A stretch of 30,875 bases of DNA, taken from contig JAFLEE010000067.1 in assembly GCA_017302015.1 (NCBI GenBank), forward strand, positions 1 through 30,875, written 5' to 3'. This DNA comes from Spirochaetota bacterium (lineage in GTDB: Bacteria; Spirochaetota; UBA12135; COTS27; JAFLEE01). Within the stretch, counting starts at the first letter, position 1. The number at the start of each line of letters is the position of its first letter. Shown here piece after piece: positions 1 to 7,704 of the stretch. The notes beneath the pieces were generated by a model. The model searched no databases, was not told the origin of the DNA, and saw only the letters and a program-made list of their open reading frames with translations. Made by a program: the position numbers and the translations under genes.

Positions 1-1488
1 GGCGCCCATCGGTAGGTCCGAAGCGCCATTGGTAGAGGACCTAAGGGCTGCGTTGGTGCTGCCGCCTTGACGATTGGTCGAGGGGCGCCGTGCGCCGGCT
101 TGCTTCCCGGGCCCGCGCTCGCCGCCCGCGGGATCCCCGAAGAAATCGGCGGGACTGGGCTCCTTGGCGGCCGTCCTCGCCTCGGCCCGGGGGGCCCGGT
201 TGGTCTGGGCGTTGCTCTGGGGGGCGGCGTTCGTCTTCGGGGCCGCTCGCCACGGTTCGATCTTGAACTTCGCGGGATCGAGCTTGGGATCCTTCTCGAC
301 CTCGGCGTTGTAGAGCAGGAAGACCGTCTGGCGGGGGAGTTTCGTGTCCACCACCACGAAATCGTCGTTCTTCGCCCCGAGGCGGACCGTTTCGAGGCGG
401 AACTTCCCCGCGTCCAAGAGGTAGACGGTGCCGACGTCGCCGTTGGCCTGGAAGATCGTGTCGAGGGGCAGGTAGACCGCCCGCGGGATGCGGGAGAGGA
501 TGATATTGACCTTGGCCGTCATGCCCGGTCGCAGCAGCGCCGGCTCGGACTCGTTGACCCGGGCGATCACCTCGAAGACCATGATCTCGGCGTTGCTCGG
601 CTTCGGGTAGGCGAGTTTCCCGATCTTGATGACGGTGCCCGTGAAGGGCCGGTCGGGGACGGCGTCGAGGGTGATGTCGCAGACCATCGCGGTGCGCATG
701 CGGTGGATGTCGACCTCGTTGACCTCCATCTTCACCTGCATCGCGGAGAGGTCGGGGATGAGGATGAAGTTCTGGCTGCGGCGCAGGGTATCGCCGGCGC
801 GGATCTTCTCCTTCGTCCAGGGGTTTCGGGTGCGGTAGACGATGAGGCCGCCCTTGGGCGCGAGGATGGTGCAGGCGGCGATCTCCTTCTCCTTGTCGCG
901 GCGGTCCTCCTCGAGGCGCCTGAGTTCGGCCTGCTTCTGGCGGATCTGGCGGGCGTGCTCGAGGCGCAGGGTCGCCAGGCGGCGTTCGGCCTTGCCCACG
1001 TCGTCCATGCGGCTGCGCAGCTTGATCTCGCCGGCGCGCTTGTCGACGTCGCTGGAGAACTCGAGGCTGCGCTGGTTGATCTTCTCCATCTCGAGGCCGT
1101 CCCGGGTGGCCTGGATCGAGTTGCTGGAGTCGGTGAGTTCATCCCGCTGGCGCGCCAGCAGGTTCTCGATCTCGTCCTTCTTGTCGAGGATCTTGTCGCG
1201 CATGTTCTGCAGGTCGCGCTCGGCGTCGGCGGTGTCGAAGGTGGCGATCTTCTGCCCCGCCTCGACCATGGCCCCCTCGTCGACGACCTGGACGAGGTTG
1301 AAATTCCGGCTGATATCGGGGGTGGACACATCGGCGGCCTGGACGGCCTCGAGGGTCCCGCTCTCGCTCACCGACTCGGTGAACGGCCCCTCGGCCAGGC
1401 CGGCCGTGAGGAGGACCGGGGCGCCCTTCTTCCCGCCGCACGACGCGAGGAGGAGCAGGAGGAGGAGCGCGGGGAGGGCGGGCTTCAT
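1..1488 (-). CDS. HlyD/MacA-family periplasmic adaptor (membrane-fusion) lipoprotein, 3' end beyond window
   Basis: Adaptor that should bridge an inner-membrane ABC transporter and the TolC-like protein encoded two genes upstream. The start is ATG at 1488, and its first bases overlap the ATPase stop as ATGA. The protein opens with a run of leucines ending in a lipobox (Leu-Ala-Ser-Cys, Cys17), so it is probably a lipoprotein. Then come a short beta segment, a long charged coiled-coil hairpin (about residues 85-215, many Glu/Lys/Arg), a lipoyl/barrel return segment (ILAPKGGLIV) and a beta-barrel part containing LRPGMTAKVNI, all typical of the MacA/HlyD family. The frame stays open to base 1, giving at least 496 codons. 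The last roughly 85 visible residues form a Pro/Ala/Gly/Asn-rich tail with repeated Thr-Asn pairs, longer than usual for the family. The permease expected beside it is not visible and may lie beyond the left edge. Confidence 0.88.
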   Translation of the reverse strand, partial: MKPALPALLLLLLLASCGGKKGAPVLLTAGLAEGPFTESVSESGTLEAVQAADVSTPDISRNFNLVQVVDEGAMVEAGQKIATFDTADAERDLQNMRDKILDKKDEIENLLARQRDELTDSSNSIQATRDGLEMEKINQRSLEFSSDVDKRAGEIKLRSRMDDVGKAERRLATLRLEHARQIRQKQAELRRLEEDRRDKEKEIAACTILAPKGGLIVYRTRNPWTKEKIRAGDTLRRSQNFILIPDLSAMQVKMEVNEVDIHRMRTAMVCDITLDAVPDRPFTGTVIKIGKLAYPKPSNAEIMVFEVIARVNESEPALLRPGMTAKVNIILSRIPRAVYLPLDTIFQANGDVGTVYLLDAGKFRLETVRLGAKNDDFVVVDTKLPRQTVFLLYNAEVEKDPKLDPAKFKIEPWRAAPKTNAAPQSNAQTNRAPRAEARTAAKEPSPADFFGDPAGGERGPGKQAGARRPSTNRQGGSTNAALRSSTNGASDLPMGA

Positions 1489-2246
1489 GGGGATCTCCGG
1501 GGGGATGGCTTGGCGGGGGGCGGGGCTTGCGCGGCGTCGACGGCGTGCACCCGGGCGGGCACGGGGGCGACGAGGCCGTCGACGAGGTGGATGCGGCGGT
1601 GGCAATGCTCGGCGATATCCTCTTCATGGGTGACGATCACCATCGTGACCCCCTCGGCGTTGAGGGCGTCGAAGAGGACCATGATCTCCTTGGTCGTGCG
1701 GCTGTCGAGGTTGCCCGTGGGCTCGTCGGCGAGCACGAGGCTCGGCCGGTTGGCCAGGGCCCGGGCGATGGCCACGCGCTGGCGCTGCCCCCCCGAGATC
1801 TCCCCCGGCTTGTGGTGGAGGCGATGCTCGATGCCGACCTTGCGCAGGAGGCCCATCACGAACTCCTTGTCTTCCCGGCGGTGGGCGTAGCGCAGGGGCA
1901 GGGCCACGTTATCGTAGAGGTTCTTGCGCATGAGCAGGTTGAAGGTCTGGAAGACGAAGCCGATCTTCTCGTTGCGCACGCGGGAGAGTTCGTTGTCGCT
2001 CAACCCCGAAACGTCCTTCCCGTCGATCCAGAAGTGCCCGCCCGTGGGGGTGTCGAGGCAGCCGAGGATGTTCATGAGGGTGCTCTTCCCGGAGCCCGAG
2101 GACCCGGTGATCGCCACGTAATCCCCCTGGCGGATCTCGATCTCGATGCCCTTGAGCACCGGGATGGCCTCGCCGCCGAGGTAATAGTCCTTGCGCAGGC
2201 CCTCGGTGCGCAGCACCACCTCGCCATGGGAGGGGGAGGCGCTCAC
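1485..2246 (-). CDS. LolD/MacB-type ABC transporter ATP-binding protein
   Basis: Cytoplasmic ATPase (253 residues) that would power the efflux or lipoprotein-type transporter formed with its neighbours. Visible motifs are Walker A (GSSGSGKST, residues 48-56), a Q-loop Gln at 100, the signature ISGGQ (150-154), Walker B ending LADEP (172-176), a D-loop NLD and a switch His at 207. The Walker A to Q-loop spacing and the phrase VFQTFNLL match the MacB/LolD/FtsE class. The start is GTG at 2246, overlapping the TGA of the outer-membrane factor gene as GTGA; no in-frame ATG lies nearby. Its own TGA overlaps the adaptor start as ATGA, so all three genes are translationally coupled. The last 25 residues are a proline/alanine-rich extension not needed for ATPase function. 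The N-terminal part of the longer open frame is read antisense-like through the upstream gene and is not real. Confidence 0.92.
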   Translation of the reverse strand: MSASPSHGEVVLRTEGLRKDYYLGGEAIPVLKGIEIEIRQGDYVAITGSSGSGKSTLMNILGCLDTPTGGHFWIDGKDVSGLSDNELSRVRNEKIGFVFQTFNLLMRKNLYDNVALPLRYAHRREDKEFVMGLLRKVGIEHRLHHKPGEISGGQRQRVAIARALANRPSLVLADEPTGNLDSRTTKEIMVLFDALNAEGVTMVIVTHEEDIAEHCHRRIHLVDGLVAPVPARVHAVDAAQAPPPAKPSPRRSP

Positions 2247-3727
2247 GGGGCCGCCCGCGCCATGCGGTAGCGCGTCTCGAGGAAGCGCACCGCCTTGATC
2301 CACCGGGCGGCCTGCTGGGCCATGGTGAGTTCGGCGGTGAAGTAATCGTCCTCGCTCTCGATGAGTTGGGTCGAGGTGATGAGGCCCAGGTCGAAGCGGG
2401 CGACGTCGATCTTGTAGATGCGTTCGGCGAGGTCGCGGGCGACGCGGGCGATGGAGACCTGCTCCCGGATCTCCTCGAGCTCGCGCAGGCGCAGGCCCAG
2501 GTCGCGCCTCAGGCCGCGCTCGTCGGCGTCCCGCTGGCGTTCTATGGTCTCGAGGCGCAGGCGATGGGTAACCCCGGCGCGCGCCCCGTCGCCCCGGTCC
2601 CAAAGGGGGGTCAATAGGTTCACCGCCAGGCCGACTTGCCACGTCGCCGTGGCATTGAGGTCGTGGGTGAGCGAGGCGGAGAGGTCGCCCACCGGGCGCA
2701 TGTTCTCGAGGGCCTTGCTCCACGCCTGGTCCTCTTTCCAACGCTCGTAGGCGTGGTTGAGCAGCGATGGCTCGCAGGCCAGGCTCTCGGCCGCGCTGCG
2801 CTTCTCGTCGAAGCGCACGAGCGAGATCGCCAGGTTGGAGCGCATCGCCGTCGCCCCGGGATCCTCCCAGGCGAAGGCCTGCCGGTCGTCGCGGTCCATG
2901 CGGACGAGCTCGAAGAGGGCGTTGCGCCGCTCCCGTTCCTGGCGCACGAAGGTGAGCGCGGTGGATTGGATGCTCTGGTCGTTGAAGCGGATGCGCAGTG
3001 CCTCTACTTCCTTGATGAGCCCCGAGGTGTACTTGCGTTCGGTCTCCGCCAGGTTCGTGCGGCTCTTGGCCCGCTTATTGTCCTGGACCCGCACCGCGTG
3101 GCTCGCGACGGCCCAGTCCCACCAGGCGGCCTCCAATTTGTATTCCAGGTCGAGTCGGGTTCGCTGAAGATCCCGCTCCAATTTTTCCCGGGCCTGGCGG
3201 GCCCCCATCCATTGGAAGGTGCTCTCCGATCGGCGCAACAGGGGTTGGCTCACCTGGACGCCGGCGCTCACCACATTGCTGGACAAAGCCCAATTCACCC
3301 GGTCCCAAAGGGAAAAGATGAATCGGGTATCCGAATAGGGCAGTTTTTGCTCTACGCCCAATTGGGCGCCCAAGGATACGTTCGTGGTCACTCGTCCCCC
3401 GTTCGTGGCAGGGAACCCCATCGTCATGCTTCCCCCCAGAGGGTCAGTCGAAAAACCGGGGTACCCGCCCCAACCGTTGGGGCTAAGGGATCCGGCACCG
3501 AGATTCACCCCGGGGATCCGCCATTCCAGGAGGGCATCACGCTCCGCATTCCGTGCGATCTCGAGTTCGGCGCGTTTGGCCAAATAATCGGGATTGCGCT
3601 TCAAGAGGAGACTGCGCAAGTCCTCTAGGCCCAAAACATTAGACTGGGAATATAGGCAGGAGATGAAAAACAGGAGGGCCAGGGCGGTGAAATTACCCGT
3701 AGGGAAGATAGTGCGAAACGTTTTCAT
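2243..3727 (-). CDS. TolC-family outer-membrane efflux protein
   Basis: Outer-membrane factor (494 residues), first gene of the efflux operon. It begins with a hydrophobic export signal (about residues 12-27, ALALLFFISC), which could be a signal peptidase I site or, with Ser-Cys at its end, a lipoprotein site. The mature part has two alpha-helical TolC-type repeats with heptad-like stretches rich in Arg/Glu/Leu, for example RAELEIARNAERDALLEW near the N-terminus and LRLRELEEIREQVSIARVA near the C-terminus, followed by the family-typical segment LGLITSTQLIESEDDY and an aromatic end. The roughly 490-residue length is normal for the OEP family. Start is ATG at 3727. Its first few hundred bases are clearly AT-richer than the rest of the operon. 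Stop overlaps the ATPase start as GTGA. Substrate unknown. Confidence 0.9.
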   Translation of the reverse strand: MKTFRTIFPTGNFTALALLFFISCLYSQSNVLGLEDLRSLLLKRNPDYLAKRAELEIARNAERDALLEWRIPGVNLGAGSLSPNGWGGYPGFSTDPLGGSMTMGFPATNGGRVTTNVSLGAQLGVEQKLPYSDTRFIFSLWDRVNWALSSNVVSAGVQVSQPLLRRSESTFQWMGARQAREKLERDLQRTRLDLEYKLEAAWWDWAVASHAVRVQDNKRAKSRTNLAETERKYTSGLIKEVEALRIRFNDQSIQSTALTFVRQERERRNALFELVRMDRDDRQAFAWEDPGATAMRSNLAISLVRFDEKRSAAESLACEPSLLNHAYERWKEDQAWSKALENMRPVGDLSASLTHDLNATATWQVGLAVNLLTPLWDRGDGARAGVTHRLRLETIERQRDADERGLRRDLGLRLRELEEIREQVSIARVARDLAERIYKIDVARFDLGLITSTQLIESEDDYFTAELTMAQQAARWIKAVRFLETRYRMARAAP

Positions 3728-3836
3728 TGAGGAAAAAAGCCTAAGAAAATTTCGGTTGACCCTCTATTTTATGATGGAAAAAAAGCCAGATTTTCCTAAG
3801 CTCTTCTCATTTAGGCCTCAATTCTCAGGAAATGTT

Positions 3837-3866
3837 CATGAAAAATGAATTTTCATTTTTTTCATG
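3837..3866. repeat. AT-rich inverted repeat upstream of the GGDEF-EAL promoter
   Basis: CATGAAAAATGAA at 3837-3849 faces TTCATTTTTTTCATG at 3852-3866, a near-perfect dyad interrupted by two extra T. It lies in the AT-rich spacer between the divergent efflux operon and the GGDEF-EAL gene, ending 7 bases before a -35 hexamer at 3874. It could be an operator, an UP element for RNA polymerase, or both; the sequence does not decide. Confidence 0.6.
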
Positions 3867-3873
3867 TAAACGA

Positions 3874-3902
3874 TTGCAAAGAACCGGCGGCGTATGTATC
3901 AT
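3874..3902 (+). promoter_or_regulatory. Sigma-70-type promoter of the GGDEF-EAL gene
   Basis: TTGCAA at 3874-3879 and TATCAT at 3897-3902 are separated by exactly 17 bases, with AT-rich sequence upstream. The predicted transcript start, about 7 bases after the -10 box, falls at 3909-3910, at the ATG of the gene, implying a leaderless message. Confidence 0.6.
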
Positions 3903-3909
3903 TTAGGAT

Positions 3910-6012
3910 ATGGTGGAATCCATGGCCCCCCTCGGCTTGGCCGAGTTTCTTCTTCCCGCGTTCTGCGCGGGAGTCCTCTTCACCGGCACCATGCTCTTCT
4001 CCTTCCTCTCCATGAAGGGCCGGGAGACCTTGCACCGGGTCATGGTGCTCCTCGGCGGATGCGCCTTCGTCTTCGTGTTCAGCGAAACCCTCCTGCTCGG
4101 CCTCGGCGGCAATCTCGGGCGCCCCGAATGGGCGAGGCAATTCCACCGCTTGGAGCAGATGTCGGGGGCCTATTTCCTGTTCGCCCTCCCCCTCCTCCTC
4201 AATTTCATCCTCACCCTTCCAAGGCGGCTGGTCTGGGCCAATCGGGCGCTCTCCTGGACCGGCCTGGCGGCCGCCCTCGCCATCACGGCGGGCGCGCTCC
4301 TCTCTCCCGACGCCTTCATTTCCCAATCCATCCCGAAGGCGAGCGCCCACCTGAGCGCCGCGGACCTCGGCCGGGGACAGGAGGGTTGGCTCTACGGCAT
4401 CCGCGACATCCTCCTGGGAGTCTCCATCACCTACACGCTGGTCCTTTGCGCGGTGTTCCTTCCCCGCCAGCGCCGCCGACGCTACGCCGTGCCGGTGCTC
4501 CTCGGGCTGCTGCTGGCGTTCTACGGGGCCGCCGACGATATCTTCCACGTCTACACCGGCTGGCACGCCGACCCCCTCTCCTCCGTCCCCTTCTCCCGCT
4601 TCAGCCTGGGCATCACCCTCTTCGTGCTGGGCGCCATGGCGTCGACCCTGATGCGCTTCATGGACCAGGGGAAGGACCTCCGCGTCGCCTACACCGACCT
4701 CCATGAACTCGCCTACCACGACCCCCTCACCGGGCTGCCCAATCGCAAGGCCTTCGGCGAGCGCCTGGTGGAGACCCTCGCCCAGGCCCGACGCTCCGCG
4801 CACGACGGCGTGCGAGGGGTCATGCTCATCGACCTCGACCATTTCCGCATCATCAACGATACCTGGGGCAACGAGACCGGCGATGAGGTGCTGCGGGAAG
4901 TCTCCCGGCGCCTGCGGGCCGTGCTGCGCCAGGGGGACATCCTCGCCCGCACGGGGCACGACGAGTTCTCGGTGCTCCTCACCACCCTCGACCGGGAGGA
5001 GAGCGCCTCGGTGACCGCCATGAAACTCCTCACGTCGCTCTCGGTGCCCTACGCCCCGTACGGGAAGGACCTCCGCCTCTCCGCCAATATCGGGATCGCC
5101 ACGAGCCCGAAGGACGGCAACGACGCCGAGACGCTCATCCGCAAATCCGAACTCGCCCTCGCCCAGGCCCGCCGCGAGCACACGCCCTTCCAGTTCTTCA
5201 CCGACCGCATGCAGCAGGACATCCTGCGGCGCATGCGCATGGCCGAGCGCCTGCGGGCCGGCCTGGCCCGCGACGAGTTCCACCTCTTCTGGCAGGCCCA
5301 AGTCGACCCATTGGGACGCATCACGGGCGCGGAGGCCCTGGTGCGCTGGAAACCGGGGGAGCGTTGGATCCCGCCCCTCGAGTTCATCCCCATCGCCGAG
5401 GAGACGCGCCTCATCCTCCCCCTGGGGGAGAAGATCCTGCGCATGGCCTGCGCCCAACAGCGGGCGTGGCACGACCAGGGCCTCGACTTGCCCCGCATCG
5501 GCGTGAACCTCTCCTCCCTCCAACTCGCCCAGGAGGGCCTCGTCGAGGAGGTCTCGAAGATCCTCCGGGAAACCGGCACCCGGGGGAACCAATTGGAGCT
5601 CGAGATCACCGAGTCGGGGGTCATGGAGGACCGGGACCATATCCGCGAGAAGATCCAGCGCATCCTCGCCCTCGGCGTCACCTTCGCCATCGACGATTTC
5701 GGTACGGGCTATTCGTCACTGGCCTACCTGCAGCGCTTCCCGGTGCAGGTACTCAAGATCGACCAGGCCTTCGTGCGGGCCATGGGCGACGGGAACCTCA
5801 ACCACAAACTCATCCACGCCATCGTGGGTCTGGCGAAGACCTTCGCCCTGGAGATCTGCGCCGAGGGGGTCGAAACCCGGGCCCAGGCCGACGCCCTCAT
5901 CGGCCTCGGCTGCCAGCGCCTGCAAGGCTACCTATATTCCAAACCCATCTCCACCGAGGAGTTCACGGCGCTGCTTCGGGACGGCCGCGCCCTGGGGGAA
6001 TCGGCCGCCTAG
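3910..6012 (+). CDS. Membrane-anchored GGDEF-EAL cyclic-di-GMP protein
   Basis: 700 residues. The N-terminal about 250 residues hold roughly seven hydrophobic segments (near 11-33, 43-64, 85-103, 113-131, 165-184, 193-208, 231-248), a probable sensory membrane domain. A GGDEF domain follows, starting DPLTGLPNR (271-279), with the active-site loop reading GHDEF (349-353) instead of GGDEF. The EAL domain has the family residues: EAL at 475-477, the Asn of GVNLSS (533), ELEITES (563-569), DDFGTGYSS (595-603), LKID (615-618), EGVET (652-656) and QGYLYSKP (672-679). Phosphodiesterase activity is therefore likely, while cyclase activity is uncertain. ATG 3910 sits at the predicted transcript start; ATG 3922 preceded by GGTGGA is an alternative. 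The 3' end overlaps the convergent flavin-reductase-like gene by 50 bases. Confidence 0.93.
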   Translation: MVESMAPLGLAEFLLPAFCAGVLFTGTMLFSFLSMKGRETLHRVMVLLGGCAFVFVFSETLLLGLGGNLGRPEWARQFHRLEQMSGAYFLFALPLLLNFILTLPRRLVWANRALSWTGLAAALAITAGALLSPDAFISQSIPKASAHLSAADLGRGQEGWLYGIRDILLGVSITYTLVLCAVFLPRQRRRRYAVPVLLGLLLAFYGAADDIFHVYTGWHADPLSSVPFSRFSLGITLFVLGAMASTLMRFMDQGKDLRVAYTDLHELAYHDPLTGLPNRKAFGERLVETLAQARRSAHDGVRGVMLIDLDHFRIINDTWGNETGDEVLREVSRRLRAVLRQGDILARTGHDEFSVLLTTLDREESASVTAMKLLTSLSVPYAPYGKDLRLSANIGIATSPKDGNDAETLIRKSELALAQARREHTPFQFFTDRMQQDILRRMRMAERLRAGLARDEFHLFWQAQVDPLGRITGAEALVRWKPGERWIPPLEFIPIAEETRLILPLGEKILRMACAQQRAWHDQGLDLPRIGVNLSSLQLAQEGLVEEVSKILRETGTRGNQLELEITESGVMEDRDHIREKIQRILALGVTFAIDDFGTGYSSLAYLQRFPVQVLKIDQAFVRAMGDGNLNHKLIHAIVGLAKTFALEICAEGVETRAQADALIGLGCQRLQGYLYSKPISTEEFTALLRDGRALGESAA

Positions 6013-6607
6013 GCCCCGGCGGGCCCTTCGCCTTGCGCACCGAATGCCCGAAGGTGCCCAGGCATTCCCCGAGGGCGTAATAAGCCCCGTGGCCGAAGCA
6101 GACCGGTTGGGTCCCGGGGAAGCGCAGCGCGCCCGAATGGCGGTCGATATGGCGCTCGTCCACGTTCACCGCGAGGATCTCGGCGAGGAAGAGGTCGTGG
6201 GTGCCCAGGCGGTGGATCGCCTCCACCCGGCACTCCAATTGCATGGGCGACTGGGCGACGAGGGGCGCGTCGACCCGGGAGGCGCGCACCGGCGTGAGGC
6301 CCATCTCGCGGAACTTATCCACCAGGCGCCCGCTCTTCACCCCGCACCAATCCGCGGCGCGCACGAGGTCGCGGGTGACCTGATTGACGGTGAAGGCCCG
6401 GGTCCGCGAGATGATCCCGTGGGAGTGGCGCTCCGGCCGTATGGACACCGAGAGCATGGGGGGATCGGAGCAGACGATGCCCGCCCAGGCGACGGTGATG
6501 AGATTGGGCTTCTCATCCCGGGCGCCGCAACCGACGAGCACGACCGGAACCGGATAGAGGAGGGTTCCGGGCTTCCAAGTCTGATGGGTTGGCGTGGATG
6601 GCTTCAT
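5963..6607 (-). CDS. Flavin reductase-like (FMN-binding split-barrel) protein
   Basis: 214 residues. The sequence follows the flavin reductase/flavoredoxin pattern: an N-terminal YPVPVVLVGCG strand, the phrase NLITVAWAGIVCSDPPMLSVSIRP (about residues 35-58) expected to bind FMN, then FTVNQVTRDLVRAADWCG and a central PMQLECRVEAIHRLGTHDLFLAEI segment. Members bind FMN and move electrons from NAD(P)H or another protein; the partner cannot be told here. The last about 25 residues are proline/arginine-rich and lie mainly in the 50-base overlap with the convergent GGDEF-EAL gene, so the tail may be a by-product of a lost earlier stop. No clear Shine-Dalgarno precedes ATG 6607. No operon partner on this strand. 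Confidence 0.88.
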   Translation of the reverse strand: MKPSTPTHQTWKPGTLLYPVPVVLVGCGARDEKPNLITVAWAGIVCSDPPMLSVSIRPERHSHGIISRTRAFTVNQVTRDLVRAADWCGVKSGRLVDKFREMGLTPVRASRVDAPLVAQSPMQLECRVEAIHRLGTHDLFLAEILAVNVDERHIDRHSGALRFPGTQPVCFGHGAYYALGECLGTFGHSVRKAKGPPGPRRPIPPGRGRPEAAP

Positions 6608-6772
6608 GGCGACGGTATTCTTGATTTTCGATGGGGTGGAGCGGGAAGCCCGGTTCCAGGCGCGGGGCGCGGCAGTACGCCCCGCGGGAGGACGCGCACC
6701 TTACGGTCCCGTTCCCCCGGCCGACCTCTATTGTAGCCCGCCCCCGGTTTCCGGGGAAGGCCCGTTTCAGGC

Positions 6773-6778
6773 TATAAT
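6773..6778 (+). promoter_or_regulatory. -10 box of the tRNA-Ala promoter
   Basis: A perfect TATAAT lies 11 bases before the first base of the tRNA. No good -35 hexamer is seen at 16-18 bases upstream, so only the -10 element is claimed. Confidence 0.55.
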
Positions 6779-6789
6779 AGGCGGCTTTC

Positions 6790-6862
6790 GGGGATGTAGC
6801 TCAGTTGGGAGAGCGCAGCATTCGCATTGCTGAGGTCGTGAGTTCGATCCTCATCATCTCCA
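6790..6862 (+). tRNA. tRNA-Ala (anticodon CGC)
   Basis: The 73 bases fold as a complete cloverleaf. The acceptor stem pairs GGGGATG with CATCTCC and contains G3-U70, the alanine identity pair. The D stem is GCTC/GAGC, the anticodon stem CAGCA/TGCTG with loop TTCGCAT giving anticodon CGC (reads GCG), and the T stem GTGAG/CTCAT with loop TTCGATC. The discriminator is A. The 3' CCA is not encoded, since CTTTT follows. The gene stands alone between two convergent-facing minus-strand genes. Confidence 0.95.
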
Positions 6863-6872
6863 CTTTTAGCCC

Positions 6873-7499
6873 TCAGGGAAAATCGCTGCGCAGCGCCCGG
6901 GCCAATTCTTTCCAGACGGTCTTGTCCTCGGGCGACAGGGTGGCGAAATCCGCGTCCCGGCCGAAGGCTGAATAATCGATGAACACGTCGACGCGGCGCA
7001 TGAGGTCGCGGTAGGCGCCCTCCTGGATCTCGGTGATCCATTTCGGCGGACGCCGCACCTGGGAGAGGAATTTCCCGTAATGGGGCACGCAGAGCCCGGC
7101 CGAGGCCTCGAAGGCCGCGCGTTCGGCCCCCGCGGATTCCGACAAAAGGGTGAAATAGGTCTTCTCCACCCGCTCCCGTTCCTTGCAGATCACGCAGGGC
7201 GCCTTCGATTTGAAGGCCTTCTTCTTGCGGAAGGCCTCGAGGCGGTCGCCGAGGATATCCCGGTGGAGGATGGCGACGGCCAGGCCGTCGCGGAACGAAT
7301 CGAGATCCCGGGAATGGCCCTGGCAGAAGCCCCCCGCCGCGCGGAAGGCGTAACGAAACTCGCGGTCGGTGACATGTTCCCAGAGCAGGCTGTCGAGGTA
7401 CTTCGCGGTGCGCTTGCCGGCGAGATGGCAGACGGGGCAGGCGCCGCTTTCGCAGGCGGCCCTCCACTCGATCTGGGGGAGATGGGTTTCGGCGGGCAT
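6873..7499 (-). CDS. DUF6062-type protein with paired Cys/His zinc sites
   Basis: 208 residues with two copies of the same metal-site layout: CPVC at 21-24 followed by FCQGH at 58-62, and CVIC at 102-105 followed by LCVPH at 136-140. This doubled CxxC ... CxxH arrangement within an otherwise helical protein matches the family I know as DUF6062, whose function is not established. No membrane segment or signal is visible. I place the start at ATG 7499 because GAGGA stands about 6-9 bases upstream of it; a TTG at 7517 would add six residues but has no better ribosome site. The stop lies 11 bases from the end of the tRNA, so the two converge. Confidence 0.82.
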   Translation of the reverse strand: MPAETHLPQIEWRAACESGACPVCHLAGKRTAKYLDSLLWEHVTDREFRYAFRAAGGFCQGHSRDLDSFRDGLAVAILHRDILGDRLEAFRKKKAFKSKAPCVICKERERVEKTYFTLLSESAGAERAAFEASAGLCVPHYGKFLSQVRRPPKWITEIQEGAYRDLMRRVDVFIDYSAFGRDADFATLSPEDKTVWKELARALRSDFP

Positions 7500-7629
7500 G
7501 GGGATCCTCACGGGCAAGTGAATCGGTGCCGAATGGCTTCGCCGAACCCGCCCCTGAGATTAACCCGAGCGACCGGACTTTTCAAGGAAGCGCACGATCC
7601 CCTTTAGGCTTCCCCGGCCATGGGGGATT

Positions 7630-7659
7630 CCCGGAGGGCTAAATTTTGGCGCCTCCGGG
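7630..7659. repeat. GC-rich inverted repeat before the CBM-like gene
   Basis: CCCGGAGG (7630-7637) and CCTCCGGG (7652-7659) are perfect 8-base complements with a 14-base AT-rich loop. The repeat ends 11 bases before a TAAAAT hexamer at 7671-7676. It may be an operator or a hairpin; no T-run follows, so a classical terminator is unlikely. Confidence 0.5.
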
Positions 7660-7670
7660 GCCGGTCAGGC

Positions 7671-7676
7671 TAAAAT
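7671..7676 (+). promoter_or_regulatory. Possible -10 box of the CBM-like gene
   Basis: TAAAAT lies 28 bases before the ATG at 7705, with a ribosome-binding site AAGGGGA at 7692-7698 between. The matching -35 position is GC-rich and poor. Confidence 0.4.
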
Positions 7677-7704
7677 ACTCCCCATCCACCCAAGGGGAAT
7701 CCCC

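Noticed and set aside
67-1890. 607-codon plus-strand open frame
   Set aside because: It is antisense to the adaptor and ATPase genes. Its product is an unusual Gly/Leu/Asp/Val mixture with no fold pattern, as expected of a shadow frame in high-GC DNA, while the minus strand has clear family motifs.
3594-3848. 84-codon plus-strand frame at the 5' end of the outer-membrane factor gene
   Set aside because: Mostly antisense to that gene and lacking a start signal; the basic composition reflects AT-rich spacer sequence.
3862-5640. 592-codon minus-strand open frame
   Set aside because: Antisense to the GGDEF-EAL gene; rich in Gly/Glu/Asp/Arg and without any recognisable motif.
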